Assembly (NCBI GenBank): GCA_020524245.1 | Contig: JAIVLN010000005.1 | Coordinates: 124,001 to 188,000, forward strand | Direction: 5' to 3' | Source: Rossellomorea aquimaris | GTDB taxonomy: Bacteria; Bacillota; Bacilli; Bacillales; Fictibacillaceae | Length of the DNA: 64,000 nucleotides | Part shown: in pieces, positions 18,881 through 27,333 of the stretch | How positions within the stretch are numbered: position 1 is the stretch's first letter | Layout: every line of letters starts with the position of its first letter | The notes under the pieces: generated by a model | Databases searched by the model: none | The model's input: only the letters and a program-made list of their open reading frames with translations | What the model was told of the DNA's origin: nothing | Program-made: the position numbers and the translations under genes

Positions 18881-19963
18881 TTAAACTAATTTCTTCAATC
18901 GATAGACATAAGCCAGTACTTCTGCAACGGCTTTGAATAAGGTTTCTGGTACCGCATCTCCAATTTCCGTCTGGTCATAAAGACTGCGGGCCAGAGGTCG
19001 GTTTTCGACCGCTTCAATTTGATGGTGCTTCGCTACTTCACGGATCTTAAGAGCGACATAATCGACACCTTTCGCTACTACAATTGGTGCATCCATTTTT
19101 TCATCATCATATTTCAATGCAATCGCATAATGTGTCGGGTTCGTAATGACGACATCTGCTTGTGGAACTTCTTGCATCATCCGCTGCATTGCCATCTGTC
19201 TCTGCTTTTCTTTGATTTTTGACTTGATCAAAGGGTCCCCTTCGGATTTCTTATGTTCATCTTTGACATCTTGTTTACTCATCTTGATGCTCTTCTCAAA
19301 ATCATACTTCTGATACGTATAATCCAACACAGCAAGGAAAATCAGAAGTACGGAAGCTGCGAGTCCCATCTGGATTGTCAGAGTGCCGATGACCGTCAAT
19401 GAATGTTCAGCTGTCCCTTTTGATAGTGTCAGCACTTCATCCCGTTTCAACCAAAGGATTGCGAATGTCACGAAGCTTACGAGAGAGATTTTCAGAATCG
19501 ATTTAAGCAATTCTACGATTGCCCTCATTGAATAGATTCTCTTGACCCCTTTCAACGGATTGATCCGTTCTAGCTTCATTTTTAATGGATCTGTCGAAAA
19601 GAGGACACCGACCTGTAAATAGTTTGCCGCCACGCCTGCCACCATCGCGATCAGGAGTACCGGGGCAACGATCTTAGCTGCTTCAAAGGCTAAGGAAGCC
19701 ATTACTTGTTGGATGTTTTCAGTTGTAACATCGAAATGTATAAATTCACGGAAGCTCATTTGATAAATGCCGAGTAATGAGTTCAACATGAATGGACCAA
19801 TAAGCCATAGAAATAAAAATACGATTAATAAGATAATGGCAGTGTTCACATCGCTCGACTTGGCAACCTGACCTTTTTTCCGGCTGTCTTGCCGCTTTTT
19901 CGGGGTTGCTTTTTCCGTCTTTTCCTGAGAGAAGTATTGTAAATCAAGCGAACGATAGGACAT
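18881..19963 (-). CDS. flhB: Flagellar export specificity switch protein FlhB
   Basis: FlhB controls the change from rod/hook to filament export by self-cleavage. Four membrane segments span about residues 40-215, then a linker helix rich in Lys, and the cleavage motif NPTH near residue 270 followed by the C-terminal cytosolic domain (YAIALKYDDEKMDAP). The 360 residues agree with the family. Three bases separate it from fliR. A free-standing paralogue of its C-terminal domain (ylqH) is at 46925-47203. Confidence 0.96.
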   Translation of the reverse strand: MSYRSLDLQYFSQEKTEKATPKKRQDSRKKGQVAKSSDVNTAIILLIVFLFLWLIGPFMLNSLLGIYQMSFREFIHFDVTTENIQQVMASLAFEAAKIVAPVLLIAMVAGVAANYLQVGVLFSTDPLKMKLERINPLKGVKRIYSMRAIVELLKSILKISLVSFVTFAILWLKRDEVLTLSKGTAEHSLTVIGTLTIQMGLAASVLLIFLAVLDYTYQKYDFEKSIKMSKQDVKDEHKKSEGDPLIKSKIKEKQRQMAMQRMMQEVPQADVVITNPTHYAIALKYDDEKMDAPIVVAKGVDYVALKIREVAKHHQIEAVENRPLARSLYDQTEIGDAVPETLFKAVAEVLAYVYRLKKLV

Positions 19964-19966
19964 TGG

Positions 19967-20740
19967 CTATTGACCACCTAACAATTTCATCATTTTTCTC
20001 ATCGTCTCGAGCATATCGATCGATAAAGCTTCAATCATTTGGAACATGATCGGAATCACCAGCAACAATACAAAGAAACTGACAAAAATCTTCAATGGTA
20101 AACCGACGATGAACACATTGACTTGGGGTACGGTCCTCGAAACAATCCCAAGAGCGAGATCGACCAGAAACAGGCAACCGACAACTGGGATGGCCATTTG
20201 AAACGCGATGTAAAACATCGTCACTACTGTATCCGATACAAGCCTTGCCACGTTACCTTCTCCGAACATAAAGATCCATTCATCAATAGGAGCGAATTGA
20301 TAGCTCAGATATATCCCATTCAGTATCATGTGATGAGCATCAATGCTCAACAGGAAAAGAATGGCGAAGATGTATAAATAACGTCCGATCAACGGTGATT
20401 GGATACCGGTCTGGGGATCGAACACGTTGGCAATCGCAAAACCCATCTGTAAATCGATGAATCCACCTGCAACTTGTAACGCATATAGTAGAATCGCTGC
20501 GATGAATCCGATGCTCAATCCAACCATCAACTCTTTAATCAATAAAAGGAAATACTCTCCATTCAACGCAATGAGCGGGTTTTGAATTGTTGTAACAATA
20601 ATGAACGATAACGCGACAGAAAGTCCGATTTTATGGATCACTGGGATATTGCGGTACGAAAAAATCGGTACGGTTGCCATAAAGCCAGTGACCCTGACTA
20701 GTACGAGCAAGAAGGCTGGGAGCATGTTTACAAATTCCAT
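19967..20740 (-). CDS. fliR: Flagellar export gate protein FliR
   Basis: FliR is part of the FliP5-FliQ4-FliR1 export channel. The 257-residue hydrophobic protein has six membrane segments and family blocks RVTGFMATVPIF at the N-terminus, ALQVAGGFIDLQMGFAIANVFDP in the middle and GLPLKIFVSFFVL at the end. Its ribosome site is weak (AGGG 13 bases upstream), so it probably relies on translation of fliQ 6 bases upstream. Confidence 0.94.
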   Translation of the reverse strand: MEFVNMLPAFLLVLVRVTGFMATVPIFSYRNIPVIHKIGLSVALSFIIVTTIQNPLIALNGEYFLLLIKELMVGLSIGFIAAILLYALQVAGGFIDLQMGFAIANVFDPQTGIQSPLIGRYLYIFAILFLLSIDAHHMILNGIYLSYQFAPIDEWIFMFGEGNVARLVSDTVVTMFYIAFQMAIPVVGCLFLVDLALGIVSRTVPQVNVFIVGLPLKIFVSFFVLLLVIPIMFQMIEALSIDMLETMRKMMKLLGGQ

Positions 20741-20746
20741 ATACGA

Positions 20747-21019
20747 TTACAACCCTATATATTGGTTCATGTTGCTGTACAGATCGTGGGTAAATGTAAT
20801 CATCTGAGTTAACATCCATGGACCGAAAAAGATAAGTGAAACAAGCACAGCTGCGATTTTCGGTATGAAAGCAAGTGTCTGTTCCTGGATTTGTGTCGTC
20901 GCCTGGAAGATACTGACGAACAACCCAACCGCGAGAGCTAAGATCAGAAGTGGTCCACTAATTAACAGAGTCGTATAAACGCCTTTTTCTGCAAGTGATA
21001 TAACGAATTGTGTATCCAT
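20747..21019 (-). CDS. fliQ: Flagellar export gate protein FliQ
   Basis: FliQ is a small two-helix component of the export channel. The 90-residue protein shows two membrane hairpin segments (LLISGPLLILALAVGLFVSIF and the VLVSLIFFGPWML helix) and the QATTQIQEQTLAFIPKI loop that is strongly conserved. ATG 21019 is used because the in-frame GTG 12 bases upstream falls on the GAAGGTG ribosome site. Confidence 0.95.
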   Translation of the reverse strand: MDTQFVISLAEKGVYTTLLISGPLLILALAVGLFVSIFQATTQIQEQTLAFIPKIAAVLVSLIFFGPWMLTQMITFTHDLYSNMNQYIGL

Positions 21020-21046
21020 GTGAAGCAGCACCTTCTCTTAAATGAT

Positions 21047-21721
21047 CTAATAACTCTCTAATAACGATCGTACAATCAAGTACCATCCATCGACCAATAC
21101 GAATAATAAGATTTTAAACGGTAAAGAAATCATGACCGGAGGTAACATCATCATCCCCATCGCCATTAACACGCTGGCAACCACCATATCAATGACCAAA
21201 AAAGGGACAAAGATCATAAAGCCCATTTGGAATGCCGTTTTTAATTCACTTATGGCGAATGCTGGAACGAGTGTAGAGAGCGGTATATCCTGAACACTTT
21301 CAGGACGTTCTTCCCCTGTATAGTTCATGAACAATGCTAAATCTTTCTGTCTCGTATGCTCTGCCATGAACTCTTTCATCGGTATGCTCGCTTGTTCCAT
21401 CGCTTCTTCCTGAGAAATTTCACCTTCTAAGAAAGGCGTCAGTGCTTGATCATTCACATCTGATAAAACAGGACCCATTATGAAAAAGGTTAAAAAGAGT
21501 GCGAGTCCAATCAGAACCTGATTCGGTGGCATTTGTTGCGTTGCCAATCCGTTTCGGACAAAAGATAGAACAATGATGATCCTTGTGAATGAGGTCATCA
21601 GGACAAGAAACGCCGGGGCTAAAGACAAGACGGTCAACAGGACTAACAATCGAACTGTAGTGGCTACACTTTCTGGACTATTGTTGAACAGCTCATTGCT
21701 GATTCCAGGTATTTCAATCAT
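21047..21721 (-). CDS. fliP: Flagellar export gate protein FliP
   Basis: FliP is the main pore subunit of the flagellar export gate. The 224-residue protein shows four membrane segments and signatures FTRIIIVLSFVRNGLATQ, MPPNQVLIGLALFLTFF, HTRQKDLALFM, VPAFAISELKTAFQMGF and the C-terminal MMLPPVMISLPFKILLF. As in B. subtilis, there is no long cleavable signal peptide. It overlaps fliO by 8 bases, and GAAGGGG precedes its ATG. Confidence 0.97.
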   Translation of the reverse strand: MIEIPGISNELFNNSPESVATTVRLLVLLTVLSLAPAFLVLMTSFTRIIIVLSFVRNGLATQQMPPNQVLIGLALFLTFFIMGPVLSDVNDQALTPFLEGEISQEEAMEQASIPMKEFMAEHTRQKDLALFMNYTGEERPESVQDIPLSTLVPAFAISELKTAFQMGFMIFVPFLVIDMVVASVLMAMGMMMLPPVMISLPFKILLFVLVDGWYLIVRSLLESY

Positions 21722-22370
21722 GTTTTTGCCCCTTCTTCATTGCTTCCAAAATCGAGTTTCTCCTTTGTTTGGAGTCACTTAATTGTTTATCAAGAATATT
21801 CCTGAAATTCGATTGACCTCGTTGTTCATTATTGTTCCTCAACGCATTGAACCAGCTATTCAAGCCCTTGATCGAGTCTCCAGGAGATGTTTGGGACTCA
21901 TTCATCCGTAATAAAGAGTCTACTTCATCCGGGTCTTCGATCTCTTTAATTAGTTCAACATTATCCCCGACTCCGACAACCAGTACTCGGTTACCAACCT
22001 TCACCAATTGGACAGAACGTTGATTGCCTAACATCGTCCCTCCGAGCGTTTGGATCCCTTTACCTTGCTGGACGACCTGGGTACGTTTATGTAATAGTCT
22101 CAGCACAAGAATCAACAATGCCACGACAAAAGCCAGAGCGAACAATACTTTGAACATCGTACTGACAGAGGATACACTTGAATTCGTATTAACTGTCTGC
22201 ACATCCCCGTTCTTTGAATCTGACTGTTTTTGATCACTCTCTTCCTTCATGCATTCTGCAACCGTCTTACATTCACTTGGAGTCTGTGTTGTGTTCGCGT
22301 GGGTGTAAGCGGGTCCTTTCCAAAGTACGATAGCGACTAACAGGACCCGTACAATTCCTTTACATCTCAA
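21714..22370 (-). CDS. fliO: Flagellar biosynthesis protein FliO/FliZ
   Basis: FliO helps assemble the FliP ring. The 218-residue protein has an N-terminal signal-like hydrophobic stretch (about residues 6-18), a poorly conserved extracytoplasmic region with two Cys (SECKTVAEC), one membrane segment about 68-90, and a cytosolic FliO domain (GGTMLGNQRSVQLVKVGNRVLVVGVGDN, split by short turns). TTG 22370 is chosen because AGGTG lies six bases before it; GTG 22379 sits inside that site. B. subtilis uses the name FliZ for this gene. It lies between cheY and fliP. Confidence 0.88.
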   Translation of the reverse strand: MRCKGIVRVLLVAIVLWKGPAYTHANTTQTPSECKTVAECMKEESDQKQSDSKNGDVQTVNTNSSVSSVSTMFKVLFALAFVVALLILVLRLLHKRTQVVQQGKGIQTLGGTMLGNQRSVQLVKVGNRVLVVGVGDNVELIKEIEDPDEVDSLLRMNESQTSPGDSIKGLNSWFNALRNNNEQRGQSNFRNILDKQLSDSKQRRNSILEAMKKGQKHD

Positions 22371-22383
22371 CAATAGCACCTAC

Positions 22384-22749
22384 TTATGCATCTAGTGTTT
22401 TCTTGATGGCTTCCAAAACACGATCTGCCTGGAAAGGTTTAACGATAAAGTCCTTTGCACCTGCTTGAATGGCATCGATGACCATTGCTTGCTGCCCCAT
22501 AGCTGAACACATGATGACTTTTGCATCCGGGTTCATCCCTCGGATTTCCTTTAACGCAGTGATTCCGTCCATCTCTGGCATTGTAATGTCCATCGTTACA
22601 AGGTCAGGCGTATGTTCTTTATATAATTCAACTGCTTGTGCGCCGTCTGCAGCCTCACCTACAATTTCAAAGCCGTTCTTACTAAGAATGTCCTTGATCA
22701 TCATTCTCATAAATGCTGCATCATCCACAATTAAAATACGATTAGCCAT
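22384..22749 (-). CDS. cheY: Chemotaxis response regulator CheY
   Basis: CheY-P binds FliM and FliY at the motor switch; in Bacillus binding promotes counter-clockwise rotation. This is a single receiver domain of 121 residues with acidic pair D9/D10, phospho-Asp54 in TMDITMPEM, Thr/Ser at CSAMGQ and Lys in IVKPF. It lies directly after fliY, whose product dephosphorylates it. A GGGGG site precedes the ATG. Confidence 0.97.
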   Translation of the reverse strand: MANRILIVDDAAFMRMMIKDILSKNGFEIVGEAADGAQAVELYKEHTPDLVTMDITMPEMDGITALKEIRGMNPDAKVIMCSAMGQQAMVIDAIQAGAKDFIVKPFQADRVLEAIKKTLDA

Positions 22750-22766
22750 TTTTATTCCCCCTAGGA

Positions 22767-23924
22767 TTATTGTAATTTTTCTAAGCGATCTCTTTGACTG
22801 ATGATTTCTGTAACTCTGACACCAAAGTTCTCATCGATGACAACGACTTCACCTTTTGCAATGAGCTTCTGGTTGACCAATATATCTACCGGCTCCCCCG
22901 CCAGTTTATCAAGCTCGATAATCGATCCCTGTGACAACTCCAGGATATCCTTTACGGAACGTTTCGTACGTCCGAGCTCCACTGTCACCTGTAATGGAAT
23001 GTCAAGCAGCATGTCCAAATTACGCTGATCCACTGATACCCGCTCTTGTTGAGAAAAGTCCGTAAACGCAGCGGGATGGACATTTTCCTGCCTTCTATTT
23101 TGATAAGAAGGTTCCGCTCTCGGCTGTGGTGCATGCTGAGGCGTCGGTTGCGGCACAGAACTTTCTGTAGCTGATGCCCTGACATTTTGTGGTTGAGGAG
23201 CAGGTTGCTGAGGAGGTTCCTCGTAACTCATTTTCTCTTCCGGATTTTGCATCGGTTCCGGATTCATCAATTGTTCGACAAGATCTTTCCCGAAATGTAG
23301 AGGGACCAACTGCATGATCCTCGAATCAATCAAATCTCCAACTTTCAATTTGAAGGAGACTTGGACCAGCATATCTGCGTCTGGAATACTGTCCGTGCCT
23401 TCATTCGAGTTAATGTCCATCAAATCAATACTCGGAGGTGATATGTCGACCCTTTTGTTAAATACTGTGGACATGGAAGTTGATGCTGAACCCATCATCT
23501 GGTTCATCGCTTCCTGAACGGCGCTCAAGTGAAGTTCTCCAAGCTCTCCGTGCGGATTCGTCCCATCCCCACCAAGCATCAAGTCTGCAATGATCTGCGC
23601 ATCAGTCGTTTTGATGACGAGTAGGTTGGATCCATCAAAGCCTTCTGTATAACTGACATTGACGGCTACATGTGGTTTCGGAAATTCATCTGAAAGTTCG
23701 GACTTACGAACGACTGACACGGTCGGCGTCGTAATTTCCACTTTTTGATTCAGTAATGTTGATAATGCTGTAGCAGCACTTCCGAAGGAAATGTTTCCGA
23801 TTTCGCCGATTGCATCTTTTTCAATTTCGGTCAACTCTTCTTCTTGATTGGAATCTGAAGAATCATCACCGCCTCCATTCAATAGAGCATCGATTTCTTC
23901 CTGGGAGAGCATGTCATCACTCAT
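22767..23924 (-). CDS. fliY: Motor switch phosphatase FliY
   Basis: FliY forms part of the switch C-ring and removes phosphate from CheY-P. The N-terminus has the CheY-P-binding peptide LSQEEIDALLNGGG; a CheC-like phosphatase domain follows with EIGNISFGSAATALS and EAMNQMMGSASTSMS active-site helices; then a Pro/Gln-rich linker (about residues 225-295) and a C-terminal FliN domain (VTVELGRTKRSVKDILELSQG and ENFGVRVTEI). ATG 23924 has AAAGGAGG before it and gives 385 residues. It overlaps fliM by 8 bases. Confidence 0.96.
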   Translation of the reverse strand: MSDDMLSQEEIDALLNGGGDDSSDSNQEEELTEIEKDAIGEIGNISFGSAATALSTLLNQKVEITTPTVSVVRKSELSDEFPKPHVAVNVSYTEGFDGSNLLVIKTTDAQIIADLMLGGDGTNPHGELGELHLSAVQEAMNQMMGSASTSMSTVFNKRVDISPPSIDLMDINSNEGTDSIPDADMLVQVSFKLKVGDLIDSRIMQLVPLHFGKDLVEQLMNPEPMQNPEEKMSYEEPPQQPAPQPQNVRASATESSVPQPTPQHAPQPRAEPSYQNRRQENVHPAAFTDFSQQERVSVDQRNLDMLLDIPLQVTVELGRTKRSVKDILELSQGSIIELDKLAGEPVDILVNQKLIAKGEVVVIDENFGVRVTEIISQRDRLEKLQ

Positions 23925-24912
23925 CGTCAAATTCCTCCTTTTTATAAACATCTATGATTTGAACCGCCATCTGATTTTTCACTTTACCTGGTTGTCCAAT
24001 GAATTTGTTCTTTCCTTGGACATTGATATTTAATGGAGCCGATATTCTTTGATCCAATTCCAGAACATCATTTGTTGCCAGTGACAAGAACTCCTGTACC
24101 GAGATGTCACAACGGCCTAATTCAGCTGTAAGAGGAAGCATGGCATTCTTGACACGTCTCTCAAGCTTTTCTACTTCTTCAGGCAGCTTATCCCTTTGCT
24201 TCTTCTGCATCCAATGATGGACAGAAAGTTTCGGGATAATCGGTTCTAAAACGACATGCGGCAAACAAATATTAATCATACCGCTTGTCTCACCTATCGT
24301 TGTTGTAAAAGAAATGACAACGACAGTTTCGTTTGGTGAAACCATCTGGAGAAATTGTGGATTCACTTCAAAATCAACCATCTCTGGTTCCACATCTAAG
24401 ATTGTAGACCATGCTTCTCCGAAGCTATCCAATGCTTTTTCAAACAATTGATTCATGATTTTTGTTTCTATTTCTGTCAAACTATCAATCTTATTCATGC
24501 CTGCACCCTGTCCACCTAGTACGCGATCGAGCATGGCATATGCAATGTTCGGATTGACTTCGATCAACAACCGCCCTTCAAGAGGCGGGGCTTCGAATAG
24601 GTTCAGAATAGTCATCTTCGGTATTGAGCGGATGAACTCTTCATATGGAATCTGATCGACAGAAGCTACAGAGATTTGTACATATGTACGTAATTGAGCC
24701 GAGAAGAAAGTGGTTAGTAGTCTAGCATAGTTTTCATGAATCCTGGTTAGACTTCTTACCTGATCTTTAGAAAACCGTAAAGCCCTTTTGAAATCATAGA
24801 CTTTGACTTTCTTTTCAGCTTCTTCTTTCTTTAATTCTTCAGCATCCATCTCTCCAGTAGAAAGTGCGGATAACAGCGCATCGATTTCATTCTGGGATAA
24901 TACTTCAGCCAA
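23917..24912 (-). CDS. fliM: Flagellar motor switch protein FliM
   Basis: FliM joins FliG to FliY in the C-ring and receives CheY-P. It shows the N-terminal CheY-P peptide LSQNEIDALLSALSTGEMD, the CheC-like middle domain with LTRIHENYARLLTTFFSAQL and LGGQGAGMNKIDSLTEIE, and a FliN-like C-terminal domain. The likely start is TTG 24912: AGAGGTG lies six bases before it, and the reading MAEVLSQNE fits relatives. Product is 331 residues. Confidence 0.95.
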   Translation of the reverse strand: MAEVLSQNEIDALLSALSTGEMDAEELKKEEAEKKVKVYDFKRALRFSKDQVRSLTRIHENYARLLTTFFSAQLRTYVQISVASVDQIPYEEFIRSIPKMTILNLFEAPPLEGRLLIEVNPNIAYAMLDRVLGGQGAGMNKIDSLTEIETKIMNQLFEKALDSFGEAWSTILDVEPEMVDFEVNPQFLQMVSPNETVVVISFTTTIGETSGMINICLPHVVLEPIIPKLSVHHWMQKKQRDKLPEEVEKLERRVKNAMLPLTAELGRCDISVQEFLSLATNDVLELDQRISAPLNINVQGKNKFIGQPGKVKNQMAVQIIDVYKKEEFDDE

Positions 24913-24946
24913 CAGCCTCACCTCTTTTCTGCATCAAATCATGGAG

Positions 24947-25378
24947 TTATTGTACAATTTTCTCGGTTGTGAAGACCCTGACGACTTTTCCATTTTCCAA
25001 AAACCCATTTATGGTTTTTTGTAAATCTGTCTCGAGTTTGTTAATTCCTTCTGGTCCCTTCAATTCTTCTGCTTGTGTGCCTGATAACTGATAGATGATC
25101 GAATTGCGGATCTGAAACATCCTTGTCTCCAATTCTTTTTTGGCTTTCGAATTATCCACTTGGATTCGGAACGTCACTTTAGCAAAGCCTTCATCTGACA
25201 GATTCGTCATGATTTCTTCTGTCGTTACGGATAACTCCACCAGTTCATCGGCTGATAATTTTCCGGAAGCTTTTTTGTCATCTCCCGAAAGATTTATGTA
25301 TAGGACTACACCAGCAATCGCTAAAACTGTGATAGCCGATATCATGACCAGCATCGTTTTGACGAGGTTACCTTTCAT
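24947..25378 (-). CDS. fliL: Flagellar basal body-associated protein FliL
   Basis: FliL is a single-pass membrane protein around the stator that supports motor output. The 143-residue protein has one membrane helix (about 6-28) and an extracytoplasmic stomatin-like FliL domain. ATG 25378 is taken because GGGGG lies six bases upstream; the ATG at 25384 is too close to that site. It overlaps the end of swrD by 11 bases. Confidence 0.92.
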   Translation of the reverse strand: MKGNLVKTMLVMISAITVLAIAGVVLYINLSGDDKKASGKLSADELVELSVTTEEIMTNLSDEGFAKVTFRIQVDNSKAKKELETRMFQIRNSIIYQLSGTQAEELKGPEGINKLETDLQKTINGFLENGKVVRVFTTEKIVQ

Positions 25379-25589
25379 CGTCATCCCCCTTTTGTATCGG
25401 TAAGCCGATGATGGAGATTTGTTGGTAAAACTCTTTTACCGCATCCTGGACTTCGTTGACGGAATCTCTGACTAAGAACTTCCTTCCATTCGTGAGTGTG
25501 ATGGTCGTATCCGGGAAGGCCTGAACCTGCTCGATATAGATTGCATTAAGCGTGAATTGCTGCCCATTCAATTTTGTGAGTTCAATCAT
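25368..25589 (-). CDS. swrD: SwrD/FlbD family motility protein
   Basis: In B. subtilis SwrD (YlzI, FlbD family) increases motor power and is needed for swarming. The 73-residue protein has the family pattern MIELTKLNGQQFTLNAIYIEQV and LTNGRKFLVRDSVNEV. ATG 25589 has no Shine-Dalgarno: the 30 bases before it are filled by a perfect 9-bp GC-rich hairpin (25599-25620). Translation may depend on flgE ribosomes or on structure. It overlaps fliL by 11 bases. Confidence 0.92.
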   Translation of the reverse strand: MIELTKLNGQQFTLNAIYIEQVQAFPDTTITLTNGRKFLVRDSVNEVQDAVKEFYQQISIIGLPIQKGDDDER

Positions 25590-25598
25590 AATGTTGGT

Positions 25599-25620
25599 GG
25601 GGCTGGACTTATCCAGCCCC
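25599..25620 (-). other. Perfect 9-bp GC hairpin between flgE and swrD
   Basis: GGGGCTGGA (25599-25607) pairs with TCCAGCCCC (25612-25620) across a 4-base loop. No T-run follows in the minus direction (it continues CACCAACATT), so this is not an intrinsic terminator. It ends 9 bases before the swrD ATG and starts 12 bases after the flgE stop. It may protect the flgE 3' end, mark a processing site, or control swrD translation. Confidence 0.75.
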
Positions 25621-25632
25621 GGTCACCTCACT

Positions 25633-26424
25633 TTATCTCTTTAGATTGACTAGTTCCTGGAGAATTTCATCTGAAGTCGTAATGATTCTTGTATTTGCTT
25701 GGAAACCACGTTGGGCAACGATCATCTCAGTGAATTCTTCAGATAGATCTACATTGGACATTTCCAATGTACCCGCTACAATTTCACCAGCTCCAGCCGT
25801 CCCTGCATTCACTACATTTGCAGCTCCGGAGTTCGTTGTTTCTTGATATAGATTGCTACCCGCTTTCTCAAGTCCACCGTTGTTCGCGAACTTTGAGATT
25901 GCAATTTGTTGAGGTGTTGTGTTCAAAATGCCATTTTGAATATAAGTGACGCTTCCGTCATTCCCGATACTGAAACTTTCAGCATCTGTTGGAATTGTGA
26001 TGTTCGCTCCATTAATATCCTGAACATTCAATCCATCAGAATTGACGAGCGTGCCATTTTGATCCAAATAAAAGTTCCCAGCTCTTGTGTAAAAATCATT
26101 GGTACCGTCAGAAACGACGAAATATCCATCTCCTGAAATGGAAAGGTCCAGCGGTCTTCCGGTAGTCTGCAAGCTTCCTTGTGTATGGATGGTATCGATC
26201 GTCGATAGTTGGGAACCAAGACCGACTTGCTTCGGATTCACACCACCGCGGTTACCATTCGGTGCACTTGCTCCGGAAATCTGCTGGGAGACGAGATCCT
26301 TGAACGTAGTTCTCCCTTTTTTGAATCCGTACGTATTTACATTTGCAATGTTATTTCCTAGAACATCCAATTTGGATTGGAAGTTCTTCATTCCACTAAT
26401 ACCTGAATACATGGATCGAAGCAT
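25633..26424 (-). CDS. flgE: Flagellar hook protein FlgE (Bacillus short type)
   Basis: FlgE polymerises into the hook. The N-terminal rod/hook motif is MLRSMYSGISGMKNFQ with LGNNIANVNTYGFKKGRT, and the C-terminal motif is SNVDLSEEFTEMI followed by QRGFQANTRIIT; a GDGYFVV segment lies near residue 100. At 263 residues it matches the B. subtilis hook protein, formerly called FlgG. ATG 26424 is used; the frame remains open 14 codons upstream without support. Distal rod protein FlgG homologues are not in this window. Confidence 0.92.
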   Translation of the reverse strand: MLRSMYSGISGMKNFQSKLDVLGNNIANVNTYGFKKGRTTFKDLVSQQISGASAPNGNRGGVNPKQVGLGSQLSTIDTIHTQGSLQTTGRPLDLSISGDGYFVVSDGTNDFYTRAGNFYLDQNGTLVNSDGLNVQDINGANITIPTDAESFSIGNDGSVTYIQNGILNTTPQQIAISKFANNGGLEKAGSNLYQETTNSGAANVVNAGTAGAGEIVAGTLEMSNVDLSEEFTEMIVAQRGFQANTRIITTSDEILQELVNLKR

Positions 26425-26502
26425 TACATCATTTCCCCTCTCGATTTTAAGTCCTGCCTCTGTCATTCGGCAGAAATGCGAGCCCCCATATAGGTCCAGC
26501 TC

Positions 26503-26880
26503 TTAATTCATTACAATTGCGCCATTTATGTTCGTGAAAATATGTTCTGAAGCTTCATGCCGGTTCATTGCAGTGATGACCGTATGGTTGTCCGCGTTAA
26601 CGACAAGTGCAGCATCTCCTACAAGAACCAATGAATCCTTGATACCCTTCTGCTTTGCCTCAGACAACTTCTTGTTGATTCTGTCCCATGTCATCTGATC
26701 GATCGTGATGTTTCGTTCCGCTAAACGGGAATTTGCATGTTTTGAAACTTTCAGTTCTTGACTCTGTACACGGTTTTTTAGAATGTCTTTGAAATTCGTA
26801 TTCGAATTCTGACCATTTTTGACCACTTTGCTGTTAGGCGGTATAGCTGAAGTGATCGGAGTTTGATAGATTCGTTGCAT
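26503..26880 (-). CDS. Flagellar operon protein of TIGR02530 type
   Basis: The 125-residue protein lies between flgD and flgE, where many Bacilli and Clostridia (not B. subtilis) carry a conserved 'flagellar operon protein'. Key segments are FKDILKNRV, KVSKHANSRLAERNI, and DSLVLVGDAALVVNADNHTVITAM followed by NGAIVMN. There is no signal peptide or membrane helix. Function is unknown; the position suggests a hook assembly or export chaperone-like role. A GAGGTGG site precedes the ATG. Confidence 0.8.
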   Translation of the reverse strand: MQRIYQTPITSAIPPNSKVVKNGQNSNTNFKDILKNRVQSQELKVSKHANSRLAERNITIDQMTWDRINKKLSEAKQKGIKDSLVLVGDAALVVNADNHTVITAMNRHEASEHIFTNINGAIVMN

Positions 26881-26901
26881 TTGACCACCTCGATATTCTA
26901 T

Positions 26902-27327
26902 TTACGCAGAAAGTGTCGTCACTTGAGCAGGAGTCACTTTCGTTCCATCCTCCAACTCGATCGTTGTTTCCCCTTGTTCAAAGTGAATTTTAGCGACTGT
27001 TCCTGTATGCGTTTCGTTTCCATCTTCATCTGAATCTACCCAAGTCACTTTTTTACCAATCAATTCACTGTACTGTAAAAGTTGACCGTTATTTTGGTGG
27101 GCGACCCAACTGTTCAATGTCTGGTTCATGTTCACCATCTGCTCAAGACTGGAGAAGTTCGCCATCTGAGAGATGAATTCCCGATCTTCCATCGGTTTTA
27201 ATGGATCTTGATTGGCTAACTGTGCGACCAAAATCTTCAAAAAGTCATCTTTCCCTAAATTCGAACCGCCAGTCTTCCTGATCTGTTGATCCGGTAAGAA
27301 GAGACTCTGTTCAATCTTATTGTCCAT
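26902..27327 (-). CDS. flgD: Flagellar hook capping protein FlgD
   Basis: FlgD caps the growing hook and is removed on completion. The 141-residue protein is the short Bacillus form with the N-terminal motif LGKDDFLKILVAQLANQDPLKPMEDREFISQMANFSSLEQM read across residues 24-65, and a small beta domain (GKKVTWVDSDEDG). It follows fliK by 6 bases. The longer Ig-like domain of enteric FlgD is absent, as usual in Bacilli. Confidence 0.94.
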   Translation of the reverse strand: MDNKIEQSLFLPDQQIRKTGGSNLGKDDFLKILVAQLANQDPLKPMEDREFISQMANFSSLEQMVNMNQTLNSWVAHQNNGQLLQYSELIGKKVTWVDSDEDGNETHTGTVAKIHFEQGETTIELEDGTKVTPAQVTTLSA

Positions 27328-27333
27328 TCAGCA

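Noticed and set aside
25599-25620. Hairpin before swrD as a rho-independent terminator
   Set aside because: No T-run follows on the minus strand, and genes of one operon continue on both sides. Kept as a structural element only.
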